A stretch of 64,000 nucleotides of DNA from Burkholderiales bacterium 67-32 (GCA_001898625.1 MKUP01000025.1:308109-372108); one strand, 5' to 3'. Positions 25,030 through 33,702 are shown, numbered from the stretch's first letter. Translations and numbers: made by a program. The notes: a model not told the origin generated them from the sequence alone.

Positions 25030-26193
25030 TCAGCGAAGTCCAAGCCCACGTGCGATGATCCCGCGGAGAATTTCCGCAGTACCTCCGCGTATCGTGTGCG
25101 ACGGGGCATAGAGGATCGCCCTGGCGAGCATGTCGTGGAAACCGTCGGCCGGATCCAGGCTGGCCCTCGCCCACTCGGGGATGACGCGGCGCGCCACGGC
25201 GGGAATCTCCTGGTCCAGATGAGTGCCCAGGTCTTTGACCAGGGCCGCTTCCACCATGGGCGATTCACCCCGTTCCAGGAGTCCCGCGATGGAAAAAGAC
25301 ATCTGGTGCAGTGTGGAGAGGTGGGCAACGAGACGTCCCACTTGCTCGGCATCGGATTCGGCCGCGCCCTTCCCGAGGTGATCCACCAATGCGACGAGAA
25401 GACCGTAGGCGTTCATCCATCGTTCGGAGCCGCTGCGTTCATGGGCAAGTTCGCCGGTGACCTGGCTCCATGCGCCGCCTACCTTGCCGATCACGGCATC
25501 CTCCGGCAGGAAGACCCCGTCAAAGATGACTTCGTTGAAATCGTGGTCATCCGCAAGGTTGTAGATCGGGCGGATCGTGATGCCTTCGGTCTTCAAATCC
25601 ACCATGAACTGTGTGACACCCGCGTGCCGATCCGCCTCGGTTCGCGCACTCGTTCGTGCGAACAGATTCATCTTGTGCGCCATATGCGCATAGCTGGTCC
25701 AGACTTTGGTGCCTTCGACCAACCACCCGCCATCGACCTTGGTCGCTTTGGTCCGGATGGAAGACAGGTCGGAACCCGAATCCGGCTCGCTCAAGCCGAC
25801 ACAGATGTAGCACTCCCCCTTGGCGATCTGGGGCAGGATTTCGCTTTTCTGCTTCTCGGTCCCCACGGCAAGAAGAAGCGGTCCTATCTGGCGATCGGCC
25901 AGCCAATGCGCGCGCACCGGCGCACCGGCGGCGAGCAACTCTTCGGCCACCACATAGCGTTCCAGGTAGGAGGATTCCTGGCCACCATATTGCTTTGGCC
26001 ACGTCATCCCGATCCAGCCTTTGGCGGCGACTTTGCGGCTGAACGCGGGATCGTAGCGATCCCATCCGGCAGCTGTACGGGTATAGCCGCCCGATGCATG
26101 CTCGTCCGCAAGAAAGTCGCGGGCCTGTCGGCGCAGGGCGGCCAGCTTCGGCGCCACTTCTGCGATTGGCGGAATGAAGTTAGTGAGTTTCAC
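25030..26193 (-). CDS. Acyl-CoA dehydrogenase, large type
   Basis: A 387-residue FAD-dependent dehydrogenase. ICVGLSEPDSGSDLSSIRTKA and WLVEGTKVWTSYAH are the flavin-binding signatures; GELAHERSGSERW carries a glutamate at the place used as base in the IVD/FadE-like subgroup, and the end reads GGTAEILRGIIARG. The start is a GTG at 26193. It heads the ten-gene operon behind a strong promoter and an operator-like element. Probably forms a heteromer with the next gene and oxidises an acyl-CoA, passing electrons to ETF. Confidence 0.9.
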   Translation of the reverse strand: MKLTNFIPPIAEVAPKLAALRRQARDFLADEHASGGYTRTAAGWDRYDPAFSRKVAAKGWIGMTWPKQYGGQESSYLERYVVAEELLAAGAPVRAHWLADRQIGPLLLAVGTEKQKSEILPQIAKGECYICVGLSEPDSGSDLSSIRTKATKVDGGWLVEGTKVWTSYAHMAHKMNLFARTSARTEADRHAGVTQFMVDLKTEGITIRPIYNLADDHDFNEVIFDGVFLPEDAVIGKVGGAWSQVTGELAHERSGSERWMNAYGLLVALVDHLGKGAAESDAEQVGRLVAHLSTLHQMSFSIAGLLERGESPMVEAALVKDLGTHLDQEIPAVARRVIPEWARASLDPADGFHDMLARAILYAPSHTIRGGTAEILRGIIARGLGLR

Positions 26194-26285
26194 GTGGTTC
26201 GTACATCGGCGTTGCCGAGAGTGCGGCTCCGCCGAAATGTCTCCGAAAAATTCTTCTGGAAAGCTCGCCAGGCATTCATTCGTTC

Positions 26286-26308
26286 ATATTTGTGAACGTT
26301 GTTCATAT
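26286..26308. promoter_or_regulatory. 23-bp operator-like element, copy 1
   Basis: The element has a GAAC-GTT-GTTC core (26294-26304) flanked by ATATTTGT on the left and ATAT on the right. A second copy at 27213-27235 differs at only four of 23 positions. It begins at the -10 box of the minus-strand promoter and covers the expected start site, the ideal place for a repressor. The binding protein is unknown; a TetR-type or the cluster's IclR regulator are candidates. Confidence 0.6.
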
Positions 26309-26335
26309 TATTAAATCTAACGAGCACCCTGTCAA
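26307..26335 (-). promoter_or_regulatory. Sigma70-type promoter of the acyl-CoA operon
   Basis: On the minus strand a perfect TTGACA (26335-26330) is followed after exactly 17 bases by AATAAT (26312-26307), five of six matches to the consensus. It lies 114 bases before the GTG start of the first dehydrogenase gene, downstream of the badI-like gene's stop. Its -10 box overlaps the operator-like element. Confidence 0.65.
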
Positions 26336-26350
26336 CAGACAAGGCGGAAC

Positions 26351-27145
26351 TTATTCCTTGCCTTCGTAATATTTCCGGAACTCGGGTTTCCTCTTTTCCA
26401 GGAACGCCCGCACACCCTCATGCGACTCTTCCGTGCCGTAATAAAGGCTGAGCGCCTGCATGCCGAGTCCCCCGATACCACGGATCGAATCGGAGTCAGC
26501 ATTGAACGAGCGCTTCGCAATGGAAATCGCCGTCGGGCTCAAGGCCAGGATCTCGTCACACCAGCGCTTCACCTCGGCATCCAGTTGATCCGCCGGCACG
26601 ACCGCGTTCACCAACCCCATTTCCAAAGCCTGCGCCGCCTGGTAGCGACGGCATAGAAACCAGATCTCGCGCGCACGCTTCTCGCCGACGACTCGGCCAA
26701 GGAGCGCGGTGCCGAACCCAGGATCCACCGAGCCGACCTTGGGACCGACCTGACCGAAGATTGCGGTCTCTGACGCAATGGCCAGATCACAACACGTGAC
26801 CAGCACGTTGCCGCCACCGATCGCATAACCGTTGACTCTTGCGATCACGGGCTTGGGCACTTCGCGGATCAACCCCTGCAGTTCCTCGACAGGGAGTCCG
26901 ATCATGCCTCGGCCGTCATATCCGCCATCGTGCGCCGACTGGTCACCGCCAGTGCAAAACGCCTTGTCTCCCGTCCCCGTCAGGACTATCACGCCAACCG
27001 ACCTGTCCCACCCGGCGCGGTTGAGAGCGTCGATCATCTCGTCGCAGGTCTTGCCTCGAAAGGCGTTGTATTTCCCGGGACGGTTGATCGTGATCGTCGC
27101 AACGCCGTCGTCCTGACGGTAAATGATGTCGCTGTACTCGCCCAT
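26351..27145 (-). CDS. badI: BadI-like 2-ketocyclohexanecarboxyl-CoA hydrolase
   Basis: A 264-residue crotonase-fold enzyme of the MenB/BadI branch. BadI opens the ring of 2-ketocyclohexanecarboxyl-CoA to pimelyl-CoA by a retro-Dieckmann reaction. The signature FGQVGPKVGSVDPGFG (residues 130-145) with VDP in place of MenB's FDG, followed by VVGEKRAREIWFLCRR, is the BadI form; KAFCTGGDQ and GYAIGGGNVL build the oxyanion hole. No menaquinone genes are near, and a BadH-like dehydrogenase lies 3 kb away. The substrate ring could carry side groups. Confidence 0.82.
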   Translation of the reverse strand: MGEYSDIIYRQDDGVATITINRPGKYNAFRGKTCDEMIDALNRAGWDRSVGVIVLTGTGDKAFCTGGDQSAHDGGYDGRGMIGLPVEELQGLIREVPKPVIARVNGYAIGGGNVLVTCCDLAIASETAIFGQVGPKVGSVDPGFGTALLGRVVGEKRAREIWFLCRRYQAAQALEMGLVNAVVPADQLDAEVKRWCDEILALSPTAISIAKRSFNADSDSIRGIGGLGMQALSLYYGTEESHEGVRAFLEKRKPEFRKYYEGKE

Positions 27146-27212
27146 GTCTGCTCCTCAGTTGTCGTGGCAAAAAATATTCAACGAATCATGGCATAGAACC
27201 TTTCGTCAGTGT

Positions 27213-27235
27213 ATATTTACGAACATCGTTCATAT
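27213..27235. promoter_or_regulatory. 23-bp operator-like element, copy 2
   Basis: ATATTTAC, then GAAC-ATC-GTTC (27221-27231), then ATAT: 19 of 23 bases match copy 1 at 26286. It lies in the 174-base gap between the divergent badI-like and CoA-transferase genes, so one regulator could control both operons. TATATT (27212-27217) and TATAAG (27235-27240) are possible -10 boxes touching it. Confidence 0.6.
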
Positions 27236-27319
27236 ATAAGAACGACCTAAGAATCGTCCCCCGCCCCAGACAGTGCGGCCGCCCCTCGGAACAAAGCCCT
27301 ACTCACATCGCAGATAGAC

Positions 27320-28546
27320 ATGGCTGGACCTCTCTCACATCTCCGCATCCTCGACCTGACGCGCGTCCTGGCCGGTCCCTGGTGCACACAGATGCTTGCC
27401 GATCTGGGTGCCGACGTCATCAAGGTGGAACGCCCCGTTGCAGGCGACGACACGCGTCATTGGGGTCCGCCGTGGACCAAAGACGGCCAGGGCGACAATA
27501 CGGAGGACTCCGCGTACTTCACGTCCACCAACCGAAACAAACGTTCGATTGCGGTCGATCTCAGCACGACAGAAGGCCAGGCGCTGGTTCGCGCCCTGGC
27601 GGCGAAGTCGGACATTCTGGTGGAGAACTACAAGGTCGGAGACCTCAAGCGCTACGGCCTGTCCTATGAAGACCTGCGCGAGGTCAATCCCAGGCTGATC
27701 TACTGTTCGGTCACGGGCTATGGACAGACCGGCCCCTACGCGTCGCGTCCTGGCTACGACTTCGTCTTCCAGGGCGAAGGGGGGCTCATGAGCATCACCG
27801 GCGAAGCCGATGACAAGCCCGGAGGCGGCCCGATGAAAACCTCGATCGCGGTGGCGGACGTGCTCACGGGATTGAACGCCACGATCGGCATTCTTTCCGC
27901 GATAGAGAGTCGCCACGAAACAGGTCGTGGACAGCATATAGACATCGCGCTTCTCGACACGATCGTGCATTTCGGCTCGAACCAGATCGTCAGCTACTTC
28001 ACCAGCGGCAAGATTCCCCAACGTTGGGGGAACGCCCACCCCAACCTCACGCCTTACCAGATCTTCAAGACTGCCGACGGCCACCTGATCGTGGCTTGCG
28101 GCAACGATGCCCAATACCAGGCGATCTGCTCGATCCTGGGACGCGACGACCTGGCGCGGGACCCTCGATTCCAAATCATGTCGGGGCGCAACGAAAACCG
28201 GGCGGCGCTGGTCCAGCAGCTTGAAAGGACTTTTTCCGAACATACCACCGAGGAATGGCTCAAGCGTCTCGAGAACTGCGATGTCCCAACCGGTGCGATC
28301 AACACTTACGACAAGGTATTCCAGCATCCCCAGGTGGTCCATCGCCAGATGAGAGTGGACATGCCGCACGTAGCGGGAGGCATGGTGAGCACCGTGCGCA
28401 ACCCGATCCGGCTTTCGGGAACGCAGATCGAATACCGGTATGCGCCGCCACAGCGCGGCCAGCACACTGACGAAATCCTTGGCGAAGTCCTGGATCTCAC
28501 CGCCAGCGACCTGGAAGCACTGCGCAAGAAGGGCACGATTGAATGA
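27320..28546 (+). CDS. CaiB/BaiF (family III) CoA-transferase
   Basis: A 408-residue CoA-transferase, first gene of the plus-strand operon. RILDLTRVLAGPWCTQMLADLG opens the Rossmann-like half; DVIKVERP and VTGYGQTGPYASRPGYD follow. The predicted aspartyl nucleophile is D180 in IAVADVLTGL. The protein resembles succinyl-CoA-dependent transferases in length and motifs. Together with the lack of a CoA ligase it suggests that the cluster's acid is activated by transfer from another CoA ester. Confidence 0.9.
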   Translation: MAGPLSHLRILDLTRVLAGPWCTQMLADLGADVIKVERPVAGDDTRHWGPPWTKDGQGDNTEDSAYFTSTNRNKRSIAVDLSTTEGQALVRALAAKSDILVENYKVGDLKRYGLSYEDLREVNPRLIYCSVTGYGQTGPYASRPGYDFVFQGEGGLMSITGEADDKPGGGPMKTSIAVADVLTGLNATIGILSAIESRHETGRGQHIDIALLDTIVHFGSNQIVSYFTSGKIPQRWGNAHPNLTPYQIFKTADGHLIVACGNDAQYQAICSILGRDDLARDPRFQIMSGRNENRAALVQQLERTFSEHTTEEWLKRLENCDVPTGAINTYDKVFQHPQVVHRQMRVDMPHVAGGMVSTVRNPIRLSGTQIEYRYAPPQRGQHTDEILGEVLDLTASDLEALRKKGTIE

Positions 28547-28580
28547 AGCGGCGCGCAGAGCGCCCGGGGGACCCGCACAA

Positions 28581-29726
28581 ATGACCTACGAACTGCAAGA
28601 GGACCAACGCCAGGTCCAGGATCTCATCCGCCGCGTCGCCAGGGAGCGCGTCGCTCCACGCGCGCAGGAAATCGACCGGACTGCCGAATACCCTCACGAC
28701 ATGTTTGCCCTGCTCAAGGATCTGGGACTATTCACCTTACCTTTCCCCGAGGTCTATGGCGGCGCCAACAGCATGCTATCCGCATGCGTTGCCATCGAGG
28801 AACTGGGACGTGTCTGCTACAACACCGCCTACCTCCTTCTCGTCCAGTGGGTGCCTTTTGGAGCAATCCTCGCTGGCGGCACAGAGACCCAGAAACAGCG
28901 CTTGCTGCCCGGCCTGGCTGCTGGAGAGATCCGCGGCGCGTTTTCCACCACCGAAGCGCAGAGCGGGTCCGATGTCGGCAGCATCCGCTGCCGCGCCATA
29001 AAGGTGGGGGGCGGCTACAGGATCAATGGCGCCAAGATCTGGTGCACGAACTCCGACATCGCGGATTTCGTCCTGGTGGCGGCCAAGTACAACGATGGCA
29101 ACAAGGACGGAATCAGCCTGTTCATCATCGAGAAAAACGCCGAGGGATTCACGGTCGGAAAGAAAGAAGACAAGATCGGCGCACGCGGCGTTCCCTCCTG
29201 CCCGCTCTTCCTCGACAACGTATTCGTCCCCGACGAAAACCTGCTCGGAGGCGGCTTCCGCGCCGTCATGGAAGCCTTCAACGCCAGCCGTCCGCTGATC
29301 GGCGCTCGCGGCGTTGGGCTGGCCCAGGGCGCCATCGACCACGCCATCGAGTTCATCACCAACCGCAATGCCTTCGGCCAGTCCATTTCGGAATTTCAAG
29401 GCATCCGATGGATGCTCGCGGACATGGCGATCCAGACCGAGGCCGCTCGCAACCTGGTCTACCGCGCCGCATCGATGGTGGATGCCTGCGAACCCTCGGC
29501 TGCGTTGGCGCCGGTCGCCGCCATGGCCAAGTGCTTCGCCACGGACACCGCGATGCGTGTGGCAACTGACGCGGTGCAGATGTTCGGCGCCGCGGGCGTC
29601 TCGTCGGAGTACCCGATCAACCGATACTTCCGGGACGCGAAAGTTCTTCAGATCATCGAGGGCACCAATCAAATCCAACGCAACATCGTCGCCAACGGGT
29701 TGCTTGGCCGTCCTTCCCGCCGATAG
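28581..29726 (+). CDS. Acyl-CoA dehydrogenase
   Basis: A 381-residue standard acyl-CoA dehydrogenase. FSTTEAQSGSDVGS and GAKIWCTNSDIAD bind flavin; the catalytic base is E360 in IIEGTNQIQRN, the position used by short/medium-chain and cyclohexanecarboxyl-CoA dehydrogenases. ATG 28581 follows the CoA-transferase by 34 bases. In a BadH/BadI pathway this is the best candidate for making the ring 1,2-double bond (AliB-like), a role that is inferred from context. Confidence 0.9.
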   Translation: MTYELQEDQRQVQDLIRRVARERVAPRAQEIDRTAEYPHDMFALLKDLGLFTLPFPEVYGGANSMLSACVAIEELGRVCYNTAYLLLVQWVPFGAILAGGTETQKQRLLPGLAAGEIRGAFSTTEAQSGSDVGSIRCRAIKVGGGYRINGAKIWCTNSDIADFVLVAAKYNDGNKDGISLFIIEKNAEGFTVGKKEDKIGARGVPSCPLFLDNVFVPDENLLGGGFRAVMEAFNASRPLIGARGVGLAQGAIDHAIEFITNRNAFGQSISEFQGIRWMLADMAIQTEAARNLVYRAASMVDACEPSAALAPVAAMAKCFATDTAMRVATDAVQMFGAAGVSSEYPINRYFRDAKVLQIIEGTNQIQRNIVANGLLGRPSRR

Positions 29727-29763
29727 ACGGACGCCAGGCACCGCCAACAGGAAAGGTAAAACC

Positions 29764-30246
29764 ATGAGTGAAGAAGACATCCCCACCGTCGGTCTTGGCC
29801 TGTACTTCGAGGATCTACCGCTCGGGAGAAAATTCAAGACGCTCGGCCGCACCGTCCAGGACGCCGATATCTGCGCATTCATCAACGTCATTCACATGAC
29901 GGAGGTGCTGTTCACCGATATGGAGTTCGTCAGGAACGAGTCGGACATCAAGGGCCGTATTGCCCCGGGGGCGTTCATCTACGGCATGGCCGAAGGCCTG
30001 CTCGCCCAATCGACGATGCAGAAGACGGGCTACGCGTTCATCAACATGGAGCTTACCGTCCATTCGCCAGTGTTTGCCGGCGACACGTTGCATGTGGAGT
30101 GCGAGGTCATCGAATCCCGCCGTTCGAATAGCCGGCCGGGCCGTGCACTGGTCCGTACCCGCAACAAGGTCGTCAAGCAGGACGGCACGGTCGCCCTGAC
30201 CTACACCCCGCTGCGGATGCTGAAGTGCCGAGACGCCGCGAGATAG
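29764..30246 (+). CDS. MaoC-like hot-dog domain protein
   Basis: A 160-residue protein with the MaoC/hot-dog fold: LYFEDLPLGRKFKTLGRTV, GRIAPGAFIYGMAEGLL and HSPVFAGDTLHVECEV are family segments. The (R)-specific hydratase motif (D, then GDxNPxH) is altered: DADICAFINVIHMTE keeps a histidine but lacks the GD..NP core. It may hydrate a bulky or cyclic enoyl-CoA, or be a non-catalytic relative. It lies between the dehydrogenase and the BadH-like gene, where a hydratase step is expected. Confidence 0.8.
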   Translation: MSEEDIPTVGLGLYFEDLPLGRKFKTLGRTVQDADICAFINVIHMTEVLFTDMEFVRNESDIKGRIAPGAFIYGMAEGLLAQSTMQKTGYAFINMELTVHSPVFAGDTLHVECEVIESRRSNSRPGRALVRTRNKVVKQDGTVALTYTPLRMLKCRDAAR

Positions 30247-30271
30247 CAACTTTTTTGCAATGGAGAAAGCC

Positions 30272-31039
30272 ATGCGAGGACTCAAGGACAAGGTCGTCAT
30301 CATTACCGGCGGAGCCGGCGGCATCGGCACGGCGCTTTCTGCAAGATTCGCCGCCGAAGGCAGCAAAGTCGCCATCTTCGATCTCAACGCGGCCAGTGCC
30401 GACGCAGTCGTGGACGGGATCAAGACGAACGGAGGAACAGCCATAGGTTGCGCGGTCGATATCACCGACCACGATGCCGTCAATGAAGCGGTCGCCAGGA
30501 TCGAGGCCACGCTCGGCCCCGTCGACGTGCTCGTGAACAACGCCGGCTGGGATCACGCGGACCGCTTCGTCAACACCACGCCGGCCCTTTGGCAGAAGCT
30601 GATCTCCATCAATCTCGTCGGCCCGCTGAATCTTCATCATGCGGTGCTCAAGGGCATGCTCGAACGCGGCCATGGACGCATCGTGAACATTGCCTCCGAT
30701 GCCGGCCGGGTCGGCTCCTCGGGAGAATCCGTCTACTCGGCATGCAAGGGCGGCATCATCGCCTTTACCAAGACCATCGCCCGCGAGACCGCGCGCAAGA
30801 AGATCAACGTCAACGTTGTCTGCCCGGGACCGACCGACACCGCGCTGTTCAAGGATTTTGCCGGGGAAGGCGAAAGTGGAGACAAGCTGCGCGGCGCGCT
30901 GGAAAAAGCGATTCCGTTTGGCCGCCTGGGCCAGCCGGAAGATGTAGTCGGTGCCGTCTGCTTCCTGGCCTCGGACGATGCAGCCTTCATTACGGGCCAG
31001 GTGATTTCTGTCTCGGGTGGGCTGACGATGGCGGGCTAG
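30272..31039 (+). CDS. badH: BadH-like 2-hydroxycyclohexanecarboxyl-CoA dehydrogenase (SDR)
   Basis: A 255-residue classical short-chain dehydrogenase. TGGAGGIG (12-19) binds NAD, NNAG is at 89-92, and the catalytic set is S142, Y155 and K159 (NIASDAGRVGSSGE, YSACK). The NIASDAGRVGSSGE..YSACKGG run, VCPGPTDTALF and the closing GQVISVSGGLTM are as I recall for BadH of Rhodopseudomonas. The start at 30272 has GGAG eight bases upstream; ATG 30260 is less likely. It would oxidise the ring 2-hydroxyl to the ketone that the BadI-like enzyme cleaves. Confidence 0.82.
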   Translation: MRGLKDKVVIITGGAGGIGTALSARFAAEGSKVAIFDLNAASADAVVDGIKTNGGTAIGCAVDITDHDAVNEAVARIEATLGPVDVLVNNAGWDHADRFVNTTPALWQKLISINLVGPLNLHHAVLKGMLERGHGRIVNIASDAGRVGSSGESVYSACKGGIIAFTKTIARETARKKINVNVVCPGPTDTALFKDFAGEGESGDKLRGALEKAIPFGRLGQPEDVVGAVCFLASDDAAFITGQVISVSGGLTMAG

Positions 31040-31098
31040 TGCCGTCCGCCCCCTTTCACCAGGCAGCACCGGTTCCCAATGAATGCGAGACAAACGGC

Positions 31099-32067
31099 AT
31101 GAAGACGATTTTCAAGACGGCTCCCCTTCTTCTCCTCATCCCCATCGGGTCCAACACCGCTTACGCCGAAGAACCCTATCCGTCGCGCCCGATCCGCCTG
31201 GTCCTTGGATTTGCCGCCGGCGGAGGGACCGATGTCATTGCCCGCGGCATTGCCCAGAAAATGGGCGATGCCATGGGAGGACAGGTCTTCGTCGACAACG
31301 TGACCGGCGCCAACGGCAATATCGGCAGCGACCAGGTCGCGAAATCCAGGGCTGACGGCTACACGCTCCTCTACAACACGTCCGCCCTGATCCTGAGTCC
31401 TTCGCTGTACACGAAGCTTCCGTACAGCTACAAGGATTTTCAGCCCGTTGCTCTCACGGCCAGCCTGCCGATCATCCTGGTGGCATCACCGAAGAGCCCG
31501 TACAAAAGCGCGTCGGACCTCATCGCCGCCATCAAGGCGAATCCGGGAAGGTTGAACTACGCGTCCGCCGGGAACGGCAACATCACCCACCTCTCCGCAC
31601 TGCTCTTGCTACAAGCGATCGGGGGGGCCGCAACTCACGTTCCCTACAAGGGCGAAGCCCCCGCCGTCACCGACGTCGCAAGCGGACAGGTGGATTTCTA
31701 TGCTGGCACCTCCGCGGGAGTGATCCCATTCATCAAAGACAAGCGCCTGATCGCCCTGGCTGTGGGCACGGAAAAGCGCATGAGCGGGCTGCCGGATGTC
31801 CCCACCCTCTCCGAGGTTGTCGGCAAGCCGTTGGAACTTGGCGCCTGGTCAGGCATCGTGGCCCCGGCGGGCACCAAACCCGAAATCGTCGCCAAGCTCA
31901 ACGCGGCCATTCAAACGGCCCTGAACGACAAGGATCTACTGGTTCGCCTTGCAGAACAGGGAGCCGAACCGAAGCACGGCACGCCAGTCCAATATGGCAG
32001 ATTCATCACCGACGAACATGAGCGATGGGACAGGATCATCAAATCCAACAACGCACGCATCGACTAG
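31099..32067 (+). CDS. Bug family (TctC-like) substrate-binding protein
   Basis: A 322-residue periplasmic receptor. The signal peptide is MKTIFKTAPLLLLIP..NTAYA, followed by the family opening YPSRPIRLVLGFAAGGGTD and later HVPYKGEAPA. It is the second Bug receptor linked to the acyl-CoA cluster, sitting in the plus-strand operon 60 bases after the BadH-like gene. Having one receptor in each divergent operon may give two affinities or two related ligands. No transporter membrane genes accompany it. Confidence 0.92.
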   Translation: MKTIFKTAPLLLLIPIGSNTAYAEEPYPSRPIRLVLGFAAGGGTDVIARGIAQKMGDAMGGQVFVDNVTGANGNIGSDQVAKSRADGYTLLYNTSALILSPSLYTKLPYSYKDFQPVALTASLPIILVASPKSPYKSASDLIAAIKANPGRLNYASAGNGNITHLSALLLLQAIGGAATHVPYKGEAPAVTDVASGQVDFYAGTSAGVIPFIKDKRLIALAVGTEKRMSGLPDVPTLSEVVGKPLELGAWSGIVAPAGTKPEIVAKLNAAIQTALNDKDLLVRLAEQGAEPKHGTPVQYGRFITDEHERWDRIIKSNNARID

Positions 32068-32095
32068 CCCTGCAAGATCGAAGAGGAAGCATGCA

Positions 32096-32545
32096 ATGGC
32101 TATCGACACCTTGGAACAAATGCAGGCAATCGTGGACCGGTCACCCTTCAATCGATGGATCGGGGTCAAAGTTGCCCATCTGGGCCCCGATGGGCTCATG
32201 CTGGAGGTTCCCTGGCGTCTCGACCTCGTATCCAGTCCGGAACGCAACTCGATACACGGCGGTGTCCTGGCATCGCTCATCGATACGGCCAGCGACTACG
32301 CCATTGCGGCACGCCTTGGCTATCCGGTCCCGACCATCGACCTTAGCGTGGACTACCACCGGGCCGCCAACTCCGGGATCTTGCGCGCGAGCGCGCAGGT
32401 CGTTCACATGGGGAAGCAATTGATCACTGCGCAAACGCGCATTGCCGATGATCAAGGCCGCCCGATCGCCAGCGGTCGAGGACTCTATTTCGACAGCGGC
32501 CCCCCTCGGGCAGTACCCAAGACGACCGGAGCCGGACAGCAATGA
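32096..32545 (+). CDS. PaaI-like hot-dog thioesterase
   Basis: A 149-residue thioesterase of the PaaI/DUF4442 hot-dog type. IHGGVLASLIDTASDYA is the active-site helix with the conserved HGG and Asp, and LSVDYHRAA is the matching strand. ATG 32096 has GAAGAGGAAG upstream. Its stop overlaps the next start as ATGA. Within a CoA pathway it probably releases CoA from dead-end thioesters or sets product chain release; the exact thioester is unknown. Confidence 0.85.
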   Translation: MAIDTLEQMQAIVDRSPFNRWIGVKVAHLGPDGLMLEVPWRLDLVSSPERNSIHGGVLASLIDTASDYAIAARLGYPVPTIDLSVDYHRAANSGILRASAQVVHMGKQLITAQTRIADDQGRPIASGRGLYFDSGPPRAVPKTTGAGQQ

Positions 32546-33702
32546 CAACGACGACCGGTATTGCCAGCGGTCCCTTGAAGGGAATCAGGATTGTCGAATT
32601 TGCAGGCATAGGCCCGGCGCCGATGGCAGCCATGACCCTCGCCGACATGGGCTCGACGGTACTGAGGATAGATCGGCCGGTCCCGCCTGGCCTGGGTATC
32701 GAGCGACCGCTCGAATACAACCTGCTCTTGCGCAATCGCCAAAGCATCGCACTCGACTTGAAGGATCCGGCGAGCAAAGACCTGGTACTGGAACTGCTTG
32801 AAACCGCGGATGCACTGATCGAAGGCTTTCGTCCCGGCACGATGGAACGGTTGGGGTTGGGACCGGAGATCTGTCTTGCCCGCAATCCGCGTCTCGTATA
32901 CGGCCGGATGACGGGCTGGGGGCAAGACGGGCCCCTCGCTCGAGCAGCCGGACACGATCTCAACTACATCGCGCTCACCGGCGTATTGAACTGGATCGGG
33001 CGCGAAAAGCAACCGCCCACGCCGCCGCTCAATCTGGTGGGAGATTATGCGGGCGGCGGACTCTATCTGGCGTTGGGAATTCTTGCTGCCATCCTCGAGG
33101 CACGCAATTCCGGACAAGGACAGATCGTCGATGCCGCGATTGTCGATGGCACGGCCGCTCTGGCAACTTCCGTTTTCGGCATGCATGAAGCGGGCATGCT
33201 CGGCCCCCGGGGAGAGAATATCCTCGATTCCGGCGCCCCCTACTACGATGTGTATGAGTGTGCCGACGGGTGCTGGGTGTCGGTCGCTCCGATCGAAGAC
33301 AAGTTCTATCAAGATCTTCTCGATCGTCTGGAGATCGATGCAACGACGCTCGGCCGCCGGGAGGCCCCCGATTATCGTCGACGAGCAGCGGCCGCCTTGA
33401 AGGCCAGGTTCAAAAGCCAGGATCGCGACTATTGGTGCAGGCTGCTGGAAGGTACGGACGCTTGCTTCGCGCCGGTCCTGAGCGCCAGCGAGGCGCCGGA
33501 GCACCCCCACCTCAAGGCTCGCCGGACCTTCGTAACGGTGGACGGAATCACCCAGCCGGCGGCGGCACCGCGATTCTCTCGTACCGGCAACGGGCTTCCC
33601 GTTCCGCCAGCGAAACCGACCAAGGAGACAGGCAGGGCAGTTCTTGCAGAGTGGCTGGGCGCCGAAAAGGCGCGATCAAGGGACGGATTGCTGAAAGGAT
33701 GA
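32542..33702 (+). CDS. Alpha-methylacyl-CoA racemase-type protein (AMACR)
   Basis: A 386-residue family III CoA-transferase-fold protein that reads as a racemase rather than a transferase. H138 (GHDLNYIALTG) and D168 (GDYAGGGLYLALG) are spaced 30 residues, as the catalytic His126/Asp156 of AMACR. AMACR epimerises 2-methylacyl-CoAs through an enolate. In this cluster it could epimerise the alpha-carbon of a ring or branched acyl-CoA so that stereospecific dehydrogenases can act. Translation is coupled to the thioesterase gene. Confidence 0.85.
   Translation: MTTTTGIASGPLKGIRIVEFAGIGPAPMAAMTLADMGSTVLRIDRPVPPGLGIERPLEYNLLLRNRQSIALDLKDPASKDLVLELLETADALIEGFRPGTMERLGLGPEICLARNPRLVYGRMTGWGQDGPLARAAGHDLNYIALTGVLNWIGREKQPPTPPLNLVGDYAGGGLYLALGILAAILEARNSGQGQIVDAAIVDGTAALATSVFGMHEAGMLGPRGENILDSGAPYYDVYECADGCWVSVAPIEDKFYQDLLDRLEIDATTLGRREAPDYRRRAAAALKARFKSQDRDYWCRLLEGTDACFAPVLSASEAPEHPHLKARRTFVTVDGITQPAAAPRFSRTGNGLPVPPAKPTKETGRAVLAEWLGAEKARSRDGLLKG

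Noticed and set aside
26351..27145. MenB (dihydroxynaphthoyl-CoA synthase) for the BadI-like gene
   Set aside because: The motif is VDPGFG rather than MenB's FDGG, and no menaquinone genes are near, while a BadH-like gene is close.
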